Source: Chlamydiota bacterium
GTDB lineage: Bacteria; Chlamydiota; Chlamydiia; Chlamydiales; Rhabdochlamydiaceae
Length of the DNA stretch: 64,000 nucleotides
Direction: 5' to 3'
Assembly: GCA_021772335.1 (NCBI GenBank)
Contig: JAJFMD010000005.1
Location: forward strand, 186,001 to 250,000
Of the stretch, positions 18,775-28,756 are shown piece after piece. The notes beneath the pieces were generated by a model. The model had not been told where the DNA came from. It saw only the letters and a program-made list of their open reading frames with translations, and did no database searches. Both the position numbers and the translations under genes were made by a program. Within the stretch, counting starts at the first letter, position 1, and each line of letters begins with the position of its first letter.

Positions 18775-19542
18775 TTAATGCTCCCTAAATGATCGTGGAT
18801 CTTCACTTATAGTTCGGCGTAGAAAATCGATGGTTGGATCATCGATTTTCATAAAAGTATCAGGATCTCCCTGTTGCGTAATCTTCCCTTCATGGCAGAG
18901 TGCTAAGCGATCGCCGACATAAAGTGCTGAAAGAATGTCATGTGTCACAACAATACTTGTCGCTTTAAGTTCTTGCTGTGTTTTAACGATGAGTTCGTTG
19001 ATATGCATTGCCGTAATTGGGTCTAGACCTGTTGTTGGCTCATCATAAAGTAAAATTTCAGGGCGGTAAACGATTAAACGCGCTAAAGCAGCGCGCTTAC
19101 GCATCCCGCCCGATAATTCTGAAGGCATTTTTTCTTGAGTTCCCTCGAGGCCAACCATTTCTAAAGCGTGGGCAACAAGGTCATCAATTTCTTGTTTTGA
19201 GTATTTTTCTCTTTTTCCTTTGCCATGTTCGCTCAAATAAAATGCGGTGTTTTCGGCAACATTCATTGAATCAAAAAGAGCTCCCCCTTGGAAGAGCATG
19301 CCCATGTGCTGGACTTCTTTTAATAATGCAACGCCATCTAAATCTGTAATGCAGACATCTCCAATATCAATTGAGCCACTGTCGGGTTTTGTCAGTCCGA
19401 TAATGTGTTTGAGAAGCACGCTTTTGCCCACGCCCGATCTACCAAGAATAACAATTGTTTCCCCTTGCTCAATATCGAGACTTAGATCTTTAAGAACTTG
19501 TAGACCGTTGTAGTGCTTATAAAGGTTTTTAATTTTGATCAT
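18775..19542 (-). CDS. mlaF: ABC transporter ATPase of the Mla-type system
   Basis: At 255 residues it is a complete ABC ATPase: Walker A GRSGVGKSVLLKH, Q-loop MLFQGGALFDSM, signature LSGGMRKRAALAR, Walker B EILLYDEPTTGLDP and the H-loop VTHD. The LSGGMRKR signature and GALFDSM Q-loop are characteristic of the MlaF/Ttg2A group, which energises phospholipid transport. Its start overlaps the end of the permease gene by four bases (ATGA), so the two are translationally coupled. Confidence 0.95.
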   Translation of the reverse strand: MIKIKNLYKHYNGLQVLKDLSLDIEQGETIVILGRSGVGKSVLLKHIIGLTKPDSGSIDIGDVCITDLDGVALLKEVQHMGMLFQGGALFDSMNVAENTAFYLSEHGKGKREKYSKQEIDDLVAHALEMVGLEGTQEKMPSELSGGMRKRAALARLIVYRPEILLYDEPTTGLDPITAMHINELIVKTQQELKATSIVVTHDILSALYVGDRLALCHEGKITQQGDPDTFMKIDDPTIDFLRRTISEDPRSFREH

Positions 19543-20360
19543 TGAAACACCTTCATGACACCTGCTCTAAATACATTTAGAGCGACAGTAAGGAAGAAAT
19601 TGCTAAAGAGAATAATACAGTATGAGATTACAACGCTATTCGTTGTTGATTTTCCAACCCCTTCTGCACCACCACTTGTACACAATCCTTTATAACAAGA
19701 AATCGTTAAAATAATAACTCCAAAAAAGAACGCTTTGACAATACCAGTTAAAAAATCAAAAAAAGAGATGTTAAGGGGCATTGGATCAAAATAGCTAGAA
19801 GGCGGCATTCCAAAAAAATACACAGCAATAATGTAGCCTCCAAAGATGCCCATTACCATGCTAAATACTGTGAGTAATGGCATCATAAAAGTCCCAGCAA
19901 TAAATCGTGGTGCAATGAGATAGCTATTTGGATCAACAGCCATGGTTTTCAATGCGTCGATTTGTTCCGTTACCTTCATCGTTCCTATCTCGGCACACAT
20001 TGCTGCGCCAACACGACCTGTAACCATAAAGGCCGTTAATACAGGCCCAAGCTCTGTCATCATCGCTTTAGCAACCATTAAACCAGTCACGCCAGTGAGT
20101 CCTTTATCTGCGAGCTGATAAAATGATTGCGCTGCAAGTACCATTCCCGTCGATAAACCAGTAATCGCCACAACAGGCGTTGATGCAACACCAATTTGAT
20201 AGAGCTGCTTGAGAACTAAACGAAAATGAGGGGGATGACGAAACGATGCAATGCACACCTCAATAATCAGATTAATATATTCCCCTAAAGCGACGATGAA
20301 GTGCAGCTTTTTTTCTGCAATCCTCACGATCGGCATTTTGAGAACTCGCTCAAGCGCCAT
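19539..20360 (-). CDS. mlaE: MlaE-type permease of lipid ABC transporter
   Basis: The 273-residue membrane protein has the MlaE/TrbD family layout: an amphipathic N-terminus, about five or six hydrophobic segments, and the conserved loop ELGPVLTAFMVTGRVGAAMCAEIGTMKVTEQIDAL containing the Glu-Gln-(I/L)-Asp-Ala signature for ATPase contact. It is the first gene of the four-gene unit mlaE-mlaF-mlaD-yqgE. It maintains outer-membrane lipid asymmetry in other Gram-negatives; in an obligate intracellular bacterium it might also take up host lipids, which is inference. Confidence 0.93.
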   Translation of the reverse strand: MALERVLKMPIVRIAEKKLHFIVALGEYINLIIEVCIASFRHPPHFRLVLKQLYQIGVASTPVVAITGLSTGMVLAAQSFYQLADKGLTGVTGLMVAKAMMTELGPVLTAFMVTGRVGAAMCAEIGTMKVTEQIDALKTMAVDPNSYLIAPRFIAGTFMMPLLTVFSMVMGIFGGYIIAVYFFGMPPSSYFDPMPLNISFFDFLTGIVKAFFFGVIILTISCYKGLCTSGGAEGVGKSTTNSVVISYCIILFSNFFLTVALNVFRAGVMKVFQ

Positions 20361-20659
20361 TGATAGAACCTAATATACTATATAAAAAGTTGATTCTAAA
20401 CATTCCTTTCATTCAGGTCAATCAAAGCGCTATGACTAAATCAGTCAAACAGGCTGATTTTCTTAAACCTTAGTTTTTTGCTTATACCTCAGAGTCAAAG
20501 AGAACGGTGAAAATAAACTCTTCCCTTCTGGAAATCTTTTGCGCAGCTAAGAGATTGCTATACAGACTGTTTTTTCACGAAGAAGATGATTCATTTTTAG
20601 CACCGGTATGGTGGTGAAAATCTATGTAGCTTTATGGCTCAATAATAAATGCTTAGATC
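20361..20659. other. 300-base intergenic stretch with no gene
   Basis: This lies between the end of tamB and the start of mlaE, both minus strand. I see no open frame with a ribosome binding site, no clear terminator hairpin with a T run and no repeat. It should contain the promoter of the mla operon, but I cannot point to it. Confidence 0.5.
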
Positions 20660-23600
20660 TTAGTAGCTATAGCTCCATTTCAGGGAGAACTTGCCCTCTT
20701 CTTCCTCCTGAGTTTCTGCTTCAAAGATAAAGCCTTTTCCTAGTTCAACCTCGACACTGACTTGGCTGCTGTCACGTCCTTGTGTCAGAGTCACCATAAT
20801 CCCTTTAGTTAGGTATTTGCCAATTTGAAGAGAGAGCTCATCAGCATCTCCTGATGAGACTAATGTCAGACGATCAACACCCAATCTCTTGCGGATGAGT
20901 TCAAGCATGTCTTGGTTGGTTTTTCCTGAGAGGGTAACAATCGTTTGTGCAAGCTGCACTGCTTGAATCGGGCTAATTTCTGAAATGTCTTTGTTAAAGA
21001 GTAGGTAGGAGAGGATTGTACTTGTCGGTGCTTGAGGTAGCGATTGGAAAGTAAGCTTTGGTGAACGTAGCGGTCCACGGAGCATCGCGGTAATAGTGTA
21101 ATTGTCAATATCAAGGCTACCTTGCAAATTGATGTCTGTACGATGACGACCACGATCTTTTAAAGTGATTTCTCCAGAAGTGAGGTTAAACGCTTTTCCA
21201 GCAAAGAGATATTCTCCTCGTTCTAAAAACAGCTTTCCTTTGAGCGTATAGTCAGTATAAGTTCCGTTAACATCGAGATTTCCCGACCATTCAGAGTTAA
21301 GGCCTCTGCCGCGAACAAAGAAATTATCGCCAGCTGTTAAGCTGAGGTTGAGATAAATCGGATAAATTTCAAGAGCCGTGATTAAGCGCTTTTTTACTTC
21401 TTGAGTGAAGTTAACATAGTCAACAGGCAGGTTGGGGATTTCAACGGGAAGTACGTCGGGAATTGTAAATTCCGCCTGTGTGATGCGCAGATTGCCTTTA
21501 GCAATAGCTTTTTCAGTCGTTCCTTTTACTTGCATGATTCCGCTAAAACTACTTGTTAACATATCAGTACTAAGTGTTTGTAAATGATCGAGATCAAGAG
21601 TGAATACGAAAGGAAAATCGAGCTTAGGGTCTAGATGGATTTCACCTGTAGCTGATACCTGGCCTTCTTTCCCATCATCAGCAGAAAGTCGTTCAATCAA
21701 GAGTCGATGATTATTAGCTTCGATGTGCATATCGATATGACGCAAATAGGAACCAATAAAATAGTTTTCATAAAGCCCATTTTGCAGCTCCATAAATCCT
21801 TGCATTGAGGGATTGGAAAGTGTTTGAGAAAATAGAAGGTGAGAGGAGAGTAGTCCCGAGATATTTTGAGTTCCAATATTAACAAAGTTAAACAATGATT
21901 CGATTCTTCCTTCAGCGAGCAATTCAGCATGAAAAGGAGCATTTTGATTGAGCTTTAATGAAAAGGGTTCTGCTGAATAGAAGAGGGGAATGTTACCCGA
22001 AAACTCAAAAAATTGCTGGCCTGAGGCAATAATATTTGAATGAATTTGCAGATGTTCGTTACTTAAATTAAGGCGCAGGTTTCCTTTAGCTTGGATCGAT
22101 TCAGCTTTGCTAAATTGAGTGAATGAGCTCTGGTCAAAAAGCATATGAAAAAAACCAGTAATATCATGTTCATCACCATGCAAATTGCTTTCCCATGAAG
22201 CAGCTCCATCTAGGGAAAAGTTTGGGCTTGAAAGGGATAGTAGTGCAAGAGGGAAGTTGAGACCGCGACTATATGCACTAATCGCGTGATCATTTTGATG
22301 CCACTGACAGGAAAAAAATCCATCAGTAAGATCAATTTCACACGGGGTAATTTGAAGAAAAGGTTCATTATAAGAGATTGAAAAAGGTTCGATGAGTGCA
22401 AATGAGCGATTCAGTGCTTGCGCAGTCAGCTGCTCAATCATCATTTCAAACCCTTTTTCTTGGATTATCCAAACGCCATCTGAAAACAATTCGAAAGGCT
22501 CTCTAAAGGTTCCTCTTGCGGTTAAGATATAAGGAATGCTGTTTCTTTTTGGGCGCAAAGAAAGAGAGAGTTGTTCGATATCACCTTTAGGTAGATGTCC
22601 ATCAGTTGCTTCAATATCGATTTTACCTCGGCATTGCCCGAGCAGATCAACAAGATTAGCTTCAAGTGAGAGCTGTTGTACGGAAAAGAAACGATAGCGC
22701 AGATTATGAGCGATAAGATCTGAGTGCAGGTTAATTATTTGCCAGTTATTCGCTTCTGAGGCAAATGAGAAGTCAGCCCCAATACTGCCAGAGAGATCTT
22801 GAATAGGAAGGAAAGATTCGATTTGCTCAAGGTCACAGATAAATGCGTAACCACTACCTTCGATTTGATGCTTAGCAAAGTCAATAGAAATATGACTGCT
22901 TAAATCGTTGCCATTATATTGCATTGTAAAATCGTCAAGAGTAAGGATGCGATCATTTGTGAATATAAATTCACTTGCAAGTTGAACATTCATTTGGTCT
23001 TTATGAGCCATAGATGTTAGATCTCCGACCCAGTGATTTAACCGTTTTTGACCTTTAATTTTCCCTCTCAAATCAGGCAGGTGTTTCGAGGCTATCGAGA
23101 AATCTTTTAAGGAAAAGTGCGCGTTAAAATTATCGTCAAAATATTCTACAGAGCCTGAGAGTTCTCCACATGTTTCCTTTTTCCAGCTGCTGAGATCAGA
23201 TATTGAGTAATTAAGTTCGAGATTTGCAACTTCGCTATCAGAATTGATATGTCCTTGAGCGATAATATCGCTGCTAGGAGTGTGTGCTCGCAGCATCGCA
23301 ATATCTACGGAATGATCAGGCCAGAAAGAAAAATTTGCTTTGATATCAAAAGGTCCTTCATCGGGAATAAAAGGAGCTTCTATCCTGCTGCCGTGTAAGG
23401 TGATTTCTGTTTTGATCGGCTTGATTTTTTGGGTTGAATGATTTTGAAAGAAATTTTTCCATCTACTATTGGGAGCGAATATGTTTCCAGAAAATTGTAG
23501 TTTCGTAATGCGATAGGAATTGATCCATTGGGAGAAAAGACCGCTATCTTCGATAAATCCATTAACTTTTAGTTCGATGTCGTTATGTGAAAGAGTGCGC

Positions 23601-24184
23601 AGCCTAAGGTTGACATGAGTTGCTCTATTATATAGATCTTCAATACTCGCTTTAGAAAAAAAACGATTGAGCTCTCGATTGCTACTGAAATCCCCCTTAA
23701 TTTTCAAAGAGAGAGAGCGCTGCTTAGTTAAATCACTGATGTAAACTCTTCTCAGATCAATGTGTTTAATTTTCAGAGCAAATGGCAAATTCAAGGTTGA
23801 AGTTTGCACAAGCTTCTTTTCGTCTCCACTTTCCTCACTATTAGAAGTGTAGAGATAGGCAACATCCTCGGCAAAAAAATTGGTAATGATCAGCTTTTTC
23901 TTAAAGAATGAAAAAGGGCTGATTTTGACATGTAGCTCTTCAATAGCGAGGTGATTATGGTTTTTCCCTTCGATATAAACTTCGTTGAGCGTGAGTTGAA
24001 AAGGACTAATCCCTTCGATTTTTTTAACGGTTAATTCAAACCCTTGTCTCTTTGCAATAGTTGAAAGTGTGTGACAAATGCGCTGCTTAGCCCAATCGGT
24101 TTGGATCATCGAAAAAAGCATAGAAAGCAAAAGCATCAATGCTAGGACTGAAAAGAGAAAAAAAAGAGAGATTCGTTTAATCAT
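20660..24184 (-). CDS. tamB: TamB/DUF490-type translocation and assembly module protein
   Basis: This 1174-residue protein has a single N-terminal signal anchor (FFLFSVLALMLLLSMLF). A very long beta-rich body follows with AsmA-like repeats, then the conserved C-terminal DUF490 part (GRGLNSEWSGNLDVNG, YLFAGKAFNLTSGEI, PTSTILSYLLFNKDI) and the final barrel-signal-like KWSYSY. TamB spans the periplasm as a hydrophobic groove, moving lipids or helping outer-membrane proteins with TamA. The ATG lies one base after the tamA stop, giving a two-gene operon. E. coli TamB is 1259 residues, so length is normal. Confidence 0.9.
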   Translation of the reverse strand: MIKRISLFFLFSVLALMLLLSMLFSMIQTDWAKQRICHTLSTIAKRQGFELTVKKIEGISPFQLTLNEVYIEGKNHNHLAIEELHVKISPFSFFKKKLIITNFFAEDVAYLYTSNSEESGDEKKLVQTSTLNLPFALKIKHIDLRRVYISDLTKQRSLSLKIKGDFSSNRELNRFFSKASIEDLYNRATHVNLRLRTLSHNDIELKVNGFIEDSGLFSQWINSYRITKLQFSGNIFAPNSRWKNFFQNHSTQKIKPIKTEITLHGSRIEAPFIPDEGPFDIKANFSFWPDHSVDIAMLRAHTPSSDIIAQGHINSDSEVANLELNYSISDLSSWKKETCGELSGSVEYFDDNFNAHFSLKDFSIASKHLPDLRGKIKGQKRLNHWVGDLTSMAHKDQMNVQLASEFIFTNDRILTLDDFTMQYNGNDLSSHISIDFAKHQIEGSGYAFICDLEQIESFLPIQDLSGSIGADFSFASEANNWQIINLHSDLIAHNLRYRFFSVQQLSLEANLVDLLGQCRGKIDIEATDGHLPKGDIEQLSLSLRPKRNSIPYILTARGTFREPFELFSDGVWIIQEKGFEMMIEQLTAQALNRSFALIEPFSISYNEPFLQITPCEIDLTDGFFSCQWHQNDHAISAYSRGLNFPLALLSLSSPNFSLDGAASWESNLHGDEHDITGFFHMLFDQSSFTQFSKAESIQAKGNLRLNLSNEHLQIHSNIIASGQQFFEFSGNIPLFYSAEPFSLKLNQNAPFHAELLAEGRIESLFNFVNIGTQNISGLLSSHLLFSQTLSNPSMQGFMELQNGLYENYFIGSYLRHIDMHIEANNHRLLIERLSADDGKEGQVSATGEIHLDPKLDFPFVFTLDLDHLQTLSTDMLTSSFSGIMQVKGTTEKAIAKGNLRITQAEFTIPDVLPVEIPNLPVDYVNFTQEVKKRLITALEIYPIYLNLSLTAGDNFFVRGRGLNSEWSGNLDVNGTYTDYTLKGKLFLERGEYLFAGKAFNLTSGEITLKDRGRHRTDINLQGSLDIDNYTITAMLRGPLRSPKLTFQSLPQAPTSTILSYLLFNKDISEISPIQAVQLAQTIVTLSGKTNQDMLELIRKRLGVDRLTLVSSGDADELSLQIGKYLTKGIMVTLTQGRDSSQVSVEVELGKGFIFEAETQEEEEGKFSLKWSYSY

Positions 24185-24185
24185 A

Positions 24186-25961
24186 TTAAAAAGCCTGTCC
24201 TATGCTAACTAAAATCCGATAGCGTGGATCGAGTCCTGGCCTGCGATTGAGAGGAAATCCTATATCGAGGCGAAAAGGTCCCATAAACGAAAAATAACGA
24301 ATTCCAAGTCCTACTGATTTTAGCCATTTTCCGCTAAAAGTTGGTATGACATTTTCTTGAACATTACCAATATCAAAAAATGGAACAAGTCCGAAAATCG
24401 AAGAAACACGAAAACGCGTTTCTAGAGAATAAAAAATAGCGGAACGACCCCCAATAGGCTGTCCATCAGGGGCTAGAGGACTAACTGTTTTATAGCGATA
24501 GCCGCGCAGATCCTCTTCAGAACCTCCAAAAATGCGTTTGGGTACAGGAACGACACCTAGAGAATCACTTAATATCGATTCGAGTGTTAGCTTTTGTGCT
24601 AGAACGAACACGTCACTCTTGGTAAAGGGATAATACCAGCTAAACACTCCCTTTTGGGCCCAGTAGACGCTATTTGATTCAGTGAAGTTTATCGTTGGCG
24701 ATGTACTATATTCTATCGTTGCTCCATTCGTTGGATTAAGCAGACTATTTGCCCAACTCCAGCGTGTATAAAGAGGAACTTCAAGCAACATAAAACTGCC
24801 ATTGTCAACACTATCGCTGACATCGACATGCTCGATTTTTCCGCCTGCTGAGAAACTGCCTCGTTTGCCAACGCGCTTTTCGAACCGATTGACATAGTAG
24901 TAAGATTGTTGATCATAAGCTTTAATCGATTCATGAAAGGCCACCGCTTGAAAGATCATATCTTGCCCTTTTTCGCCAATATCAGGAATAAGCATTAGCG
25001 CATAGCCTTGATGGCTCCGTTTGGTGATATCGCCTTGCAGGGTAAAACGTCGGCCCATATTGAATAAATTGCGATCTTCCCACCCAAAAGTAATACCAGG
25101 GCCGAAGAAGGTTTGGTAACTGACACCGACGTTCAGAGAGCGATGCTTACTTTCAGCAAGTTCGATCCTTATTGGCAAAGTGCCTTGCTCTAAATCCTCC
25201 TCATCAGGCGTGATCAAAACCGAACCGAAGAGTTGTGTATCCATCAAGGATTGATAGGTTTGTTCGACAAGTGCGCTGTTATAGCGATCTCCCTCTTTCC
25301 ATGCGATTTTTTGCTCAATCAACTCAGGATAAACATCTGTTAATCCTTCGATATCAACGGGACCAAAATGGCTTAAAGAACCAGCATCAACAACAATCTT
25401 CCCATTGAGCTGCTTGGTTTTTCCATTCACTGTGATTGTGCGTTTTTCCACTTTTGCTAATGGATAGCCACATTGAGAAAGATAAAGCAGTAATCTTTGT
25501 GTTGCAAAAAGTACGCGTTCAGATTCAGCAGCAGATCCCTTTTTCAACCCGAGTTGATCCTTTGTCAGCTGTATGCAATCTACTGGATTAGTTTTTGATT
25601 GAGAGTAGATTTCAATGTCAAAATCTCCAATGCGATAAAGCGGCCCTGGAGTAATCGTGATGAGAACAGCAACTTTTTTAGGTCTATCATCCATAGATAT
25701 TTCGATTTGTGCGTCGTAATATCCCATTGAATGGAGCATCCTGAGCATAACCGGTCTATCAGACTCAGCGCGGTAGCGCAATGCATTGATTGAAGAAGGA
25801 GGCCTTTTTTTTAAAGTTGCAAGTTGAGAGATCGCTTTGACTTTTTTCAAAGCTGCTTGATCGCAAAGTCCCTTAAATTTAACAGAATAGTCGATCGCTT
25901 TTGCCCAAAGAAGCAAAGGAAAGCAAAGCAAAATAAAAAATAAATGGCGCAAGCGGCACAT
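24186..25961 (-). CDS. tamA: TamA-like Omp85 outer membrane protein
   Basis: The 591-residue product has a signal peptide, three POTRA-type domains (about 25-270; ITPGPLYRIGDF and IDAGSLSHFGPVDIEG-like segments), and an Omp85 barrel from about 280. The barrel carries the family signatures FGGSEEDLRGYRY and GPFRLDIGFPLN and ends in aromatic F. Three POTRA domains and adjacency to tamB point to TamA rather than BamA, which has five. It acts in the outer membrane to insert proteins or handle lipids with TamB. Confidence 0.9.
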   Translation of the reverse strand: MCRLRHLFFILLCFPLLLWAKAIDYSVKFKGLCDQAALKKVKAISQLATLKKRPPSSINALRYRAESDRPVMLRMLHSMGYYDAQIEISMDDRPKKVAVLITITPGPLYRIGDFDIEIYSQSKTNPVDCIQLTKDQLGLKKGSAAESERVLFATQRLLLYLSQCGYPLAKVEKRTITVNGKTKQLNGKIVVDAGSLSHFGPVDIEGLTDVYPELIEQKIAWKEGDRYNSALVEQTYQSLMDTQLFGSVLITPDEEDLEQGTLPIRIELAESKHRSLNVGVSYQTFFGPGITFGWEDRNLFNMGRRFTLQGDITKRSHQGYALMLIPDIGEKGQDMIFQAVAFHESIKAYDQQSYYYVNRFEKRVGKRGSFSAGGKIEHVDVSDSVDNGSFMLLEVPLYTRWSWANSLLNPTNGATIEYSTSPTINFTESNSVYWAQKGVFSWYYPFTKSDVFVLAQKLTLESILSDSLGVVPVPKRIFGGSEEDLRGYRYKTVSPLAPDGQPIGGRSAIFYSLETRFRVSSIFGLVPFFDIGNVQENVIPTFSGKWLKSVGLGIRYFSFMGPFRLDIGFPLNRRPGLDPRYRILVSIGQAF

Positions 25962-26033
25962 GAAAGCAATCGCAGTAAAAAGTCAAATTCCGGCCCGGAT
26001 AATAATGACAAATTCTGACAATTTTAAGAAGGG

Positions 26034-26963
26034 CTATCTATTAAGAAGTGTATTTGCATAAGAGCGCAAGGGTTCGGAAGAGCAGCTATCGGAGAGTTCG
26101 AGTAGATGCTCGGGAGTGATATCAGCTACAGTAAGATTATTGATAATCCACTGCTCGCACTGTTTTTTAAGACCCGCAACTTTATATTCATAGGCAGCAT
26201 GAAGGAGCTGCTCAACATTAGATCGATCAATCGATACCGTTCCATCGTAGCTAAAGCGGAGTAGCTCGATCAAAATATCGGGATTTTCGTGGTATATTTC
26301 CATTTCTGTGCCAGTAAGTTTAGAGTGATCAAATCTGCTAATTCCACCTCTTGGAAGAGATAGCAATTTGCGATTGATCCACACTTCCCTTTGCCCATTT
26401 TCATCAGATTTGATGATGAGCTTGCAGTCGCTGAGGTTAGGGTTATTGAAGGCAAATTCGAAAATCCCAGGTTCAGTTTCTTCAGTTTTAAACACTTCAG
26501 GGTGGTATTCTAGAAAATAATCGAGACACGCTTCAAAAAGCTTAATCATTCCTGAATCTAAGGTTGATTCCACTAACTTTGTGACATCAGTAACAGGCAG
26601 ATGGGGATCGATAGTAGCGCCCATTTCAATAAGTTTTGCTGCAAGTATAAGATTTTCATTTTTAATTGCTTCTGAAAGCATTGCGTTTTTATCTAAGCCT
26701 AAAAAACTATTAATCTTAAGGATTTGGAAAAGTTTTTCCGATCCTTCTGATCGCAAGGCATCTTCAGTTGAGATTGCTTGAATAACCTTTGCCGTAAGTT
26801 GAGGGAACTTAGTGATATTGTGCTTCGATTGCATCAATTCATTCACGATATGATTGATCACTTCTGGCCTTTGCTTGATGATAGCGCTGAGCTCCAGGTT
26901 TGAATACTGGTTGACTTGCTCAAGGGAAGGATTTGAATCACTTGGTCGAGAAGGACTTGTCAT
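26034..26963 (-). CDS. BTB/POZ-domain protein, candidate host-targeted effector
   Basis: The C-terminal half (from about residue 175) reads as a BTB/POZ fold: LSDCKLIIK, IWINRKLLSLPRG-type second strand and helix, NPDILIELLRFSYDGTVSI, then VEQLLHAAYEYKVAGLKKQCEQWI, with the start of a BACK-like extension (LTVADITPEHLLELSDS). The N-terminal half is helical and ankyrin-like in places (NENLILAAKLIEMGATID). BTB proteins recruit Cullin3 ubiquitin ligases in eukaryotes, and expanded BTB families have been described in amoeba-associated chlamydiae. I use the ATG at 26963; an in-frame GTG lies four codons upstream and neither has a good ribosome binding site. Effector function is inference. Confidence 0.8.
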   Translation of the reverse strand: MTSPSRPSDSNPSLEQVNQYSNLELSAIIKQRPEVINHIVNELMQSKHNITKFPQLTAKVIQAISTEDALRSEGSEKLFQILKINSFLGLDKNAMLSEAIKNENLILAAKLIEMGATIDPHLPVTDVTKLVESTLDSGMIKLFEACLDYFLEYHPEVFKTEETEPGIFEFAFNNPNLSDCKLIIKSDENGQREVWINRKLLSLPRGGISRFDHSKLTGTEMEIYHENPDILIELLRFSYDGTVSIDRSNVEQLLHAAYEYKVAGLKKQCEQWIINNLTVADITPEHLLELSDSCSSEPLRSYANTLLNR

Positions 26964-27178
26964 TATTATGTTCACTAATTTAAACTTCTTTATAAATTAT
27001 TGTAGTTTATTTTTTGATTAATTTAAATTTAAAACTGTTATTGTTTTTTAATATCCGTTTAGTGTTTGCGGGCTAATAAGATAGGATGGATATAAATAAT
27101 GGGTTCCATAAAAGAAGCAAATTGTCGAAAAGCTTCTTAAGTTCTATAGTAAAGTCTTCAATCTCAATAGAGTTCAAA

Positions 27179-28756
27179 ATGTCAATTTTTAGACGACTCG
27201 TTCTTGTTTTAGCATTTCCATTTTTACTGTTTGGTGATCAGTCTGTTAAAGTCGGAAATGGTTTCTTTTCCGATCACATCAAAGTCAACCCTATTGAAAA
27301 AAACGTCGTTGGTTATCTCAAAATTGATAGAGATAGAGCGATTGATCGTTGGACCCACCTTTACGTCAAATTTGCTTTGGATCACTTTCGCAAGCAAGGG
27401 GCAATTTTTGTCATTATGCATCTCAATACGCCGGGCGGCGAGGTCATGTCGAGTTTAAAGATTGTTAACCTACTGGAAAATAGTGATGCGGAGGGAATGC
27501 CCGTTGTCGCAATGATTGATAATTGGGCAATTTCTGCCGGCGCTCTTTTAGCCTATTCAAGTCGATATATTGCAGCGACACCTGTGTCGAGTATGGGAGC
27601 TGCTGAGCCAGTTATGATGTCTCAAGATGGGAAAATGGAAACCGCTTCAGAAAAAATCACTTCAGCGTTGCGCAGTGAATTTGCTAATACAGCGCGCTAC
27701 TTTGGCCGTAACCCATTGATTGCTCAGGCGATGGTTGATCGCGATCTCATTGTTGTAGAGCGCAGCGGAGAGATTGTCGCTTTGGATAGCATGGAAGAGA
27801 AAATCAGCTCGGATATTGTAATTTCAGCAAAAGGAAAGCTTCTAACACTGGATGGAGTACAACTCGAAGAGTCTGGCATAGCAGATTTTATGCTCAATCC
27901 CAAGTTGAAAACAGGACCTTCTGAAGCACAGCTGACTGAGGGAACATGGTCATTAGATGATATGATGCTCTCTCAGGAAAGTTTTTTTGCGGAGATTCCT
28001 AATAGCGAGGTCATTACCTATAGTGATTGGAAGGTGAGCTTCTTCTCGATTTTACTCCATCCGATGGTTGCTGCTGTGCTGATTATGGCCTTGATGCTCG
28101 GTGCCTATATTGAATTGAGCACACCAGGATTTGGAGTAGCGGGGATCGTTGCTTTAGTCGCCCTTGGTCTTATTTTGCTCTCAAGTTTTGCGATTCAGGC
28201 GGTTAACTGGTTAGAGGTTATCATCTTAATTGTCGGGTTTGTCATGCTTGCTATTGAGATTTTTGTCATACCAGGATTTGGGGTAATAGGTGTTATTGGT
28301 CTCATACTGATTATAGCTGGACTTTTTTCACTTATGTTGCCTAATATTAGTGCTTTCAAGTTCAATTGGAGCCCGGAGGCAACGCAGTTGGCAATCCAAG
28401 AAATGTTAGAGCGACTCGCATATTTATCAGCCGGATTTTTAATTTCTCTAGTTGCGATTATTTTCCTTGCACGCTTTATCACGCGCAAGACAACATTGTT
28501 CAGTCGTCTCGTCTTAAAAGGGGAGCAAGATGCTGAAGCAGGATATAGTGCAGCTCAGGAAGCACTTGAAAAGTTCCCTTCAGCAGGAAGCATCGGTAAA
28601 GCAATCACTCCTCTTTGCCCTGCAGGAAAAGTGAGTGTTGAAGGAAAACTCTATCCAGCAAGTGCTGATAGTGGCTTTATTGATAAAGAGCGATCCATTG
28701 TCGTTTTACGTATCGATGGAAGTAAATTAGTCGTTAAAGAATACAACGGTAAATAA
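27179..28756 (+). CDS. NfeD-type membrane-bound ClpP-class serine protease
   Basis: A signal peptide (RRLVLVLAFPFLLFG) is followed by a ClpP/crotonase-like protease domain (INTPGGEV-type motif HLNTPGGEVMSSL, AISAGALLAYSS with the presumed catalytic Ser). Next come about four membrane segments (ALGLILLSSF, GFVMLAIEIFVIPGFGVIG) and a C-terminal OB-like NfeD domain. At 525 residues it matches the long NfeD1b group that sits beside flotillin genes. I start at 27179 because the signal peptide begins there; the frame is open from 27086. Its TAA overlaps the next ATG by one base (TAATG). It likely cleaves membrane proteins or regulates the partner flotillin. Confidence 0.9.
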   Translation: MSIFRRLVLVLAFPFLLFGDQSVKVGNGFFSDHIKVNPIEKNVVGYLKIDRDRAIDRWTHLYVKFALDHFRKQGAIFVIMHLNTPGGEVMSSLKIVNLLENSDAEGMPVVAMIDNWAISAGALLAYSSRYIAATPVSSMGAAEPVMMSQDGKMETASEKITSALRSEFANTARYFGRNPLIAQAMVDRDLIVVERSGEIVALDSMEEKISSDIVISAKGKLLTLDGVQLEESGIADFMLNPKLKTGPSEAQLTEGTWSLDDMMLSQESFFAEIPNSEVITYSDWKVSFFSILLHPMVAAVLIMALMLGAYIELSTPGFGVAGIVALVALGLILLSSFAIQAVNWLEVIILIVGFVMLAIEIFVIPGFGVIGVIGLILIIAGLFSLMLPNISAFKFNWSPEATQLAIQEMLERLAYLSAGFLISLVAIIFLARFITRKTTLFSRLVLKGEQDAEAGYSAAQEALEKFPSAGSIGKAITPLCPAGKVSVEGKLYPASADSGFIDKERSIVVLRIDGSKLVVKEYNGK

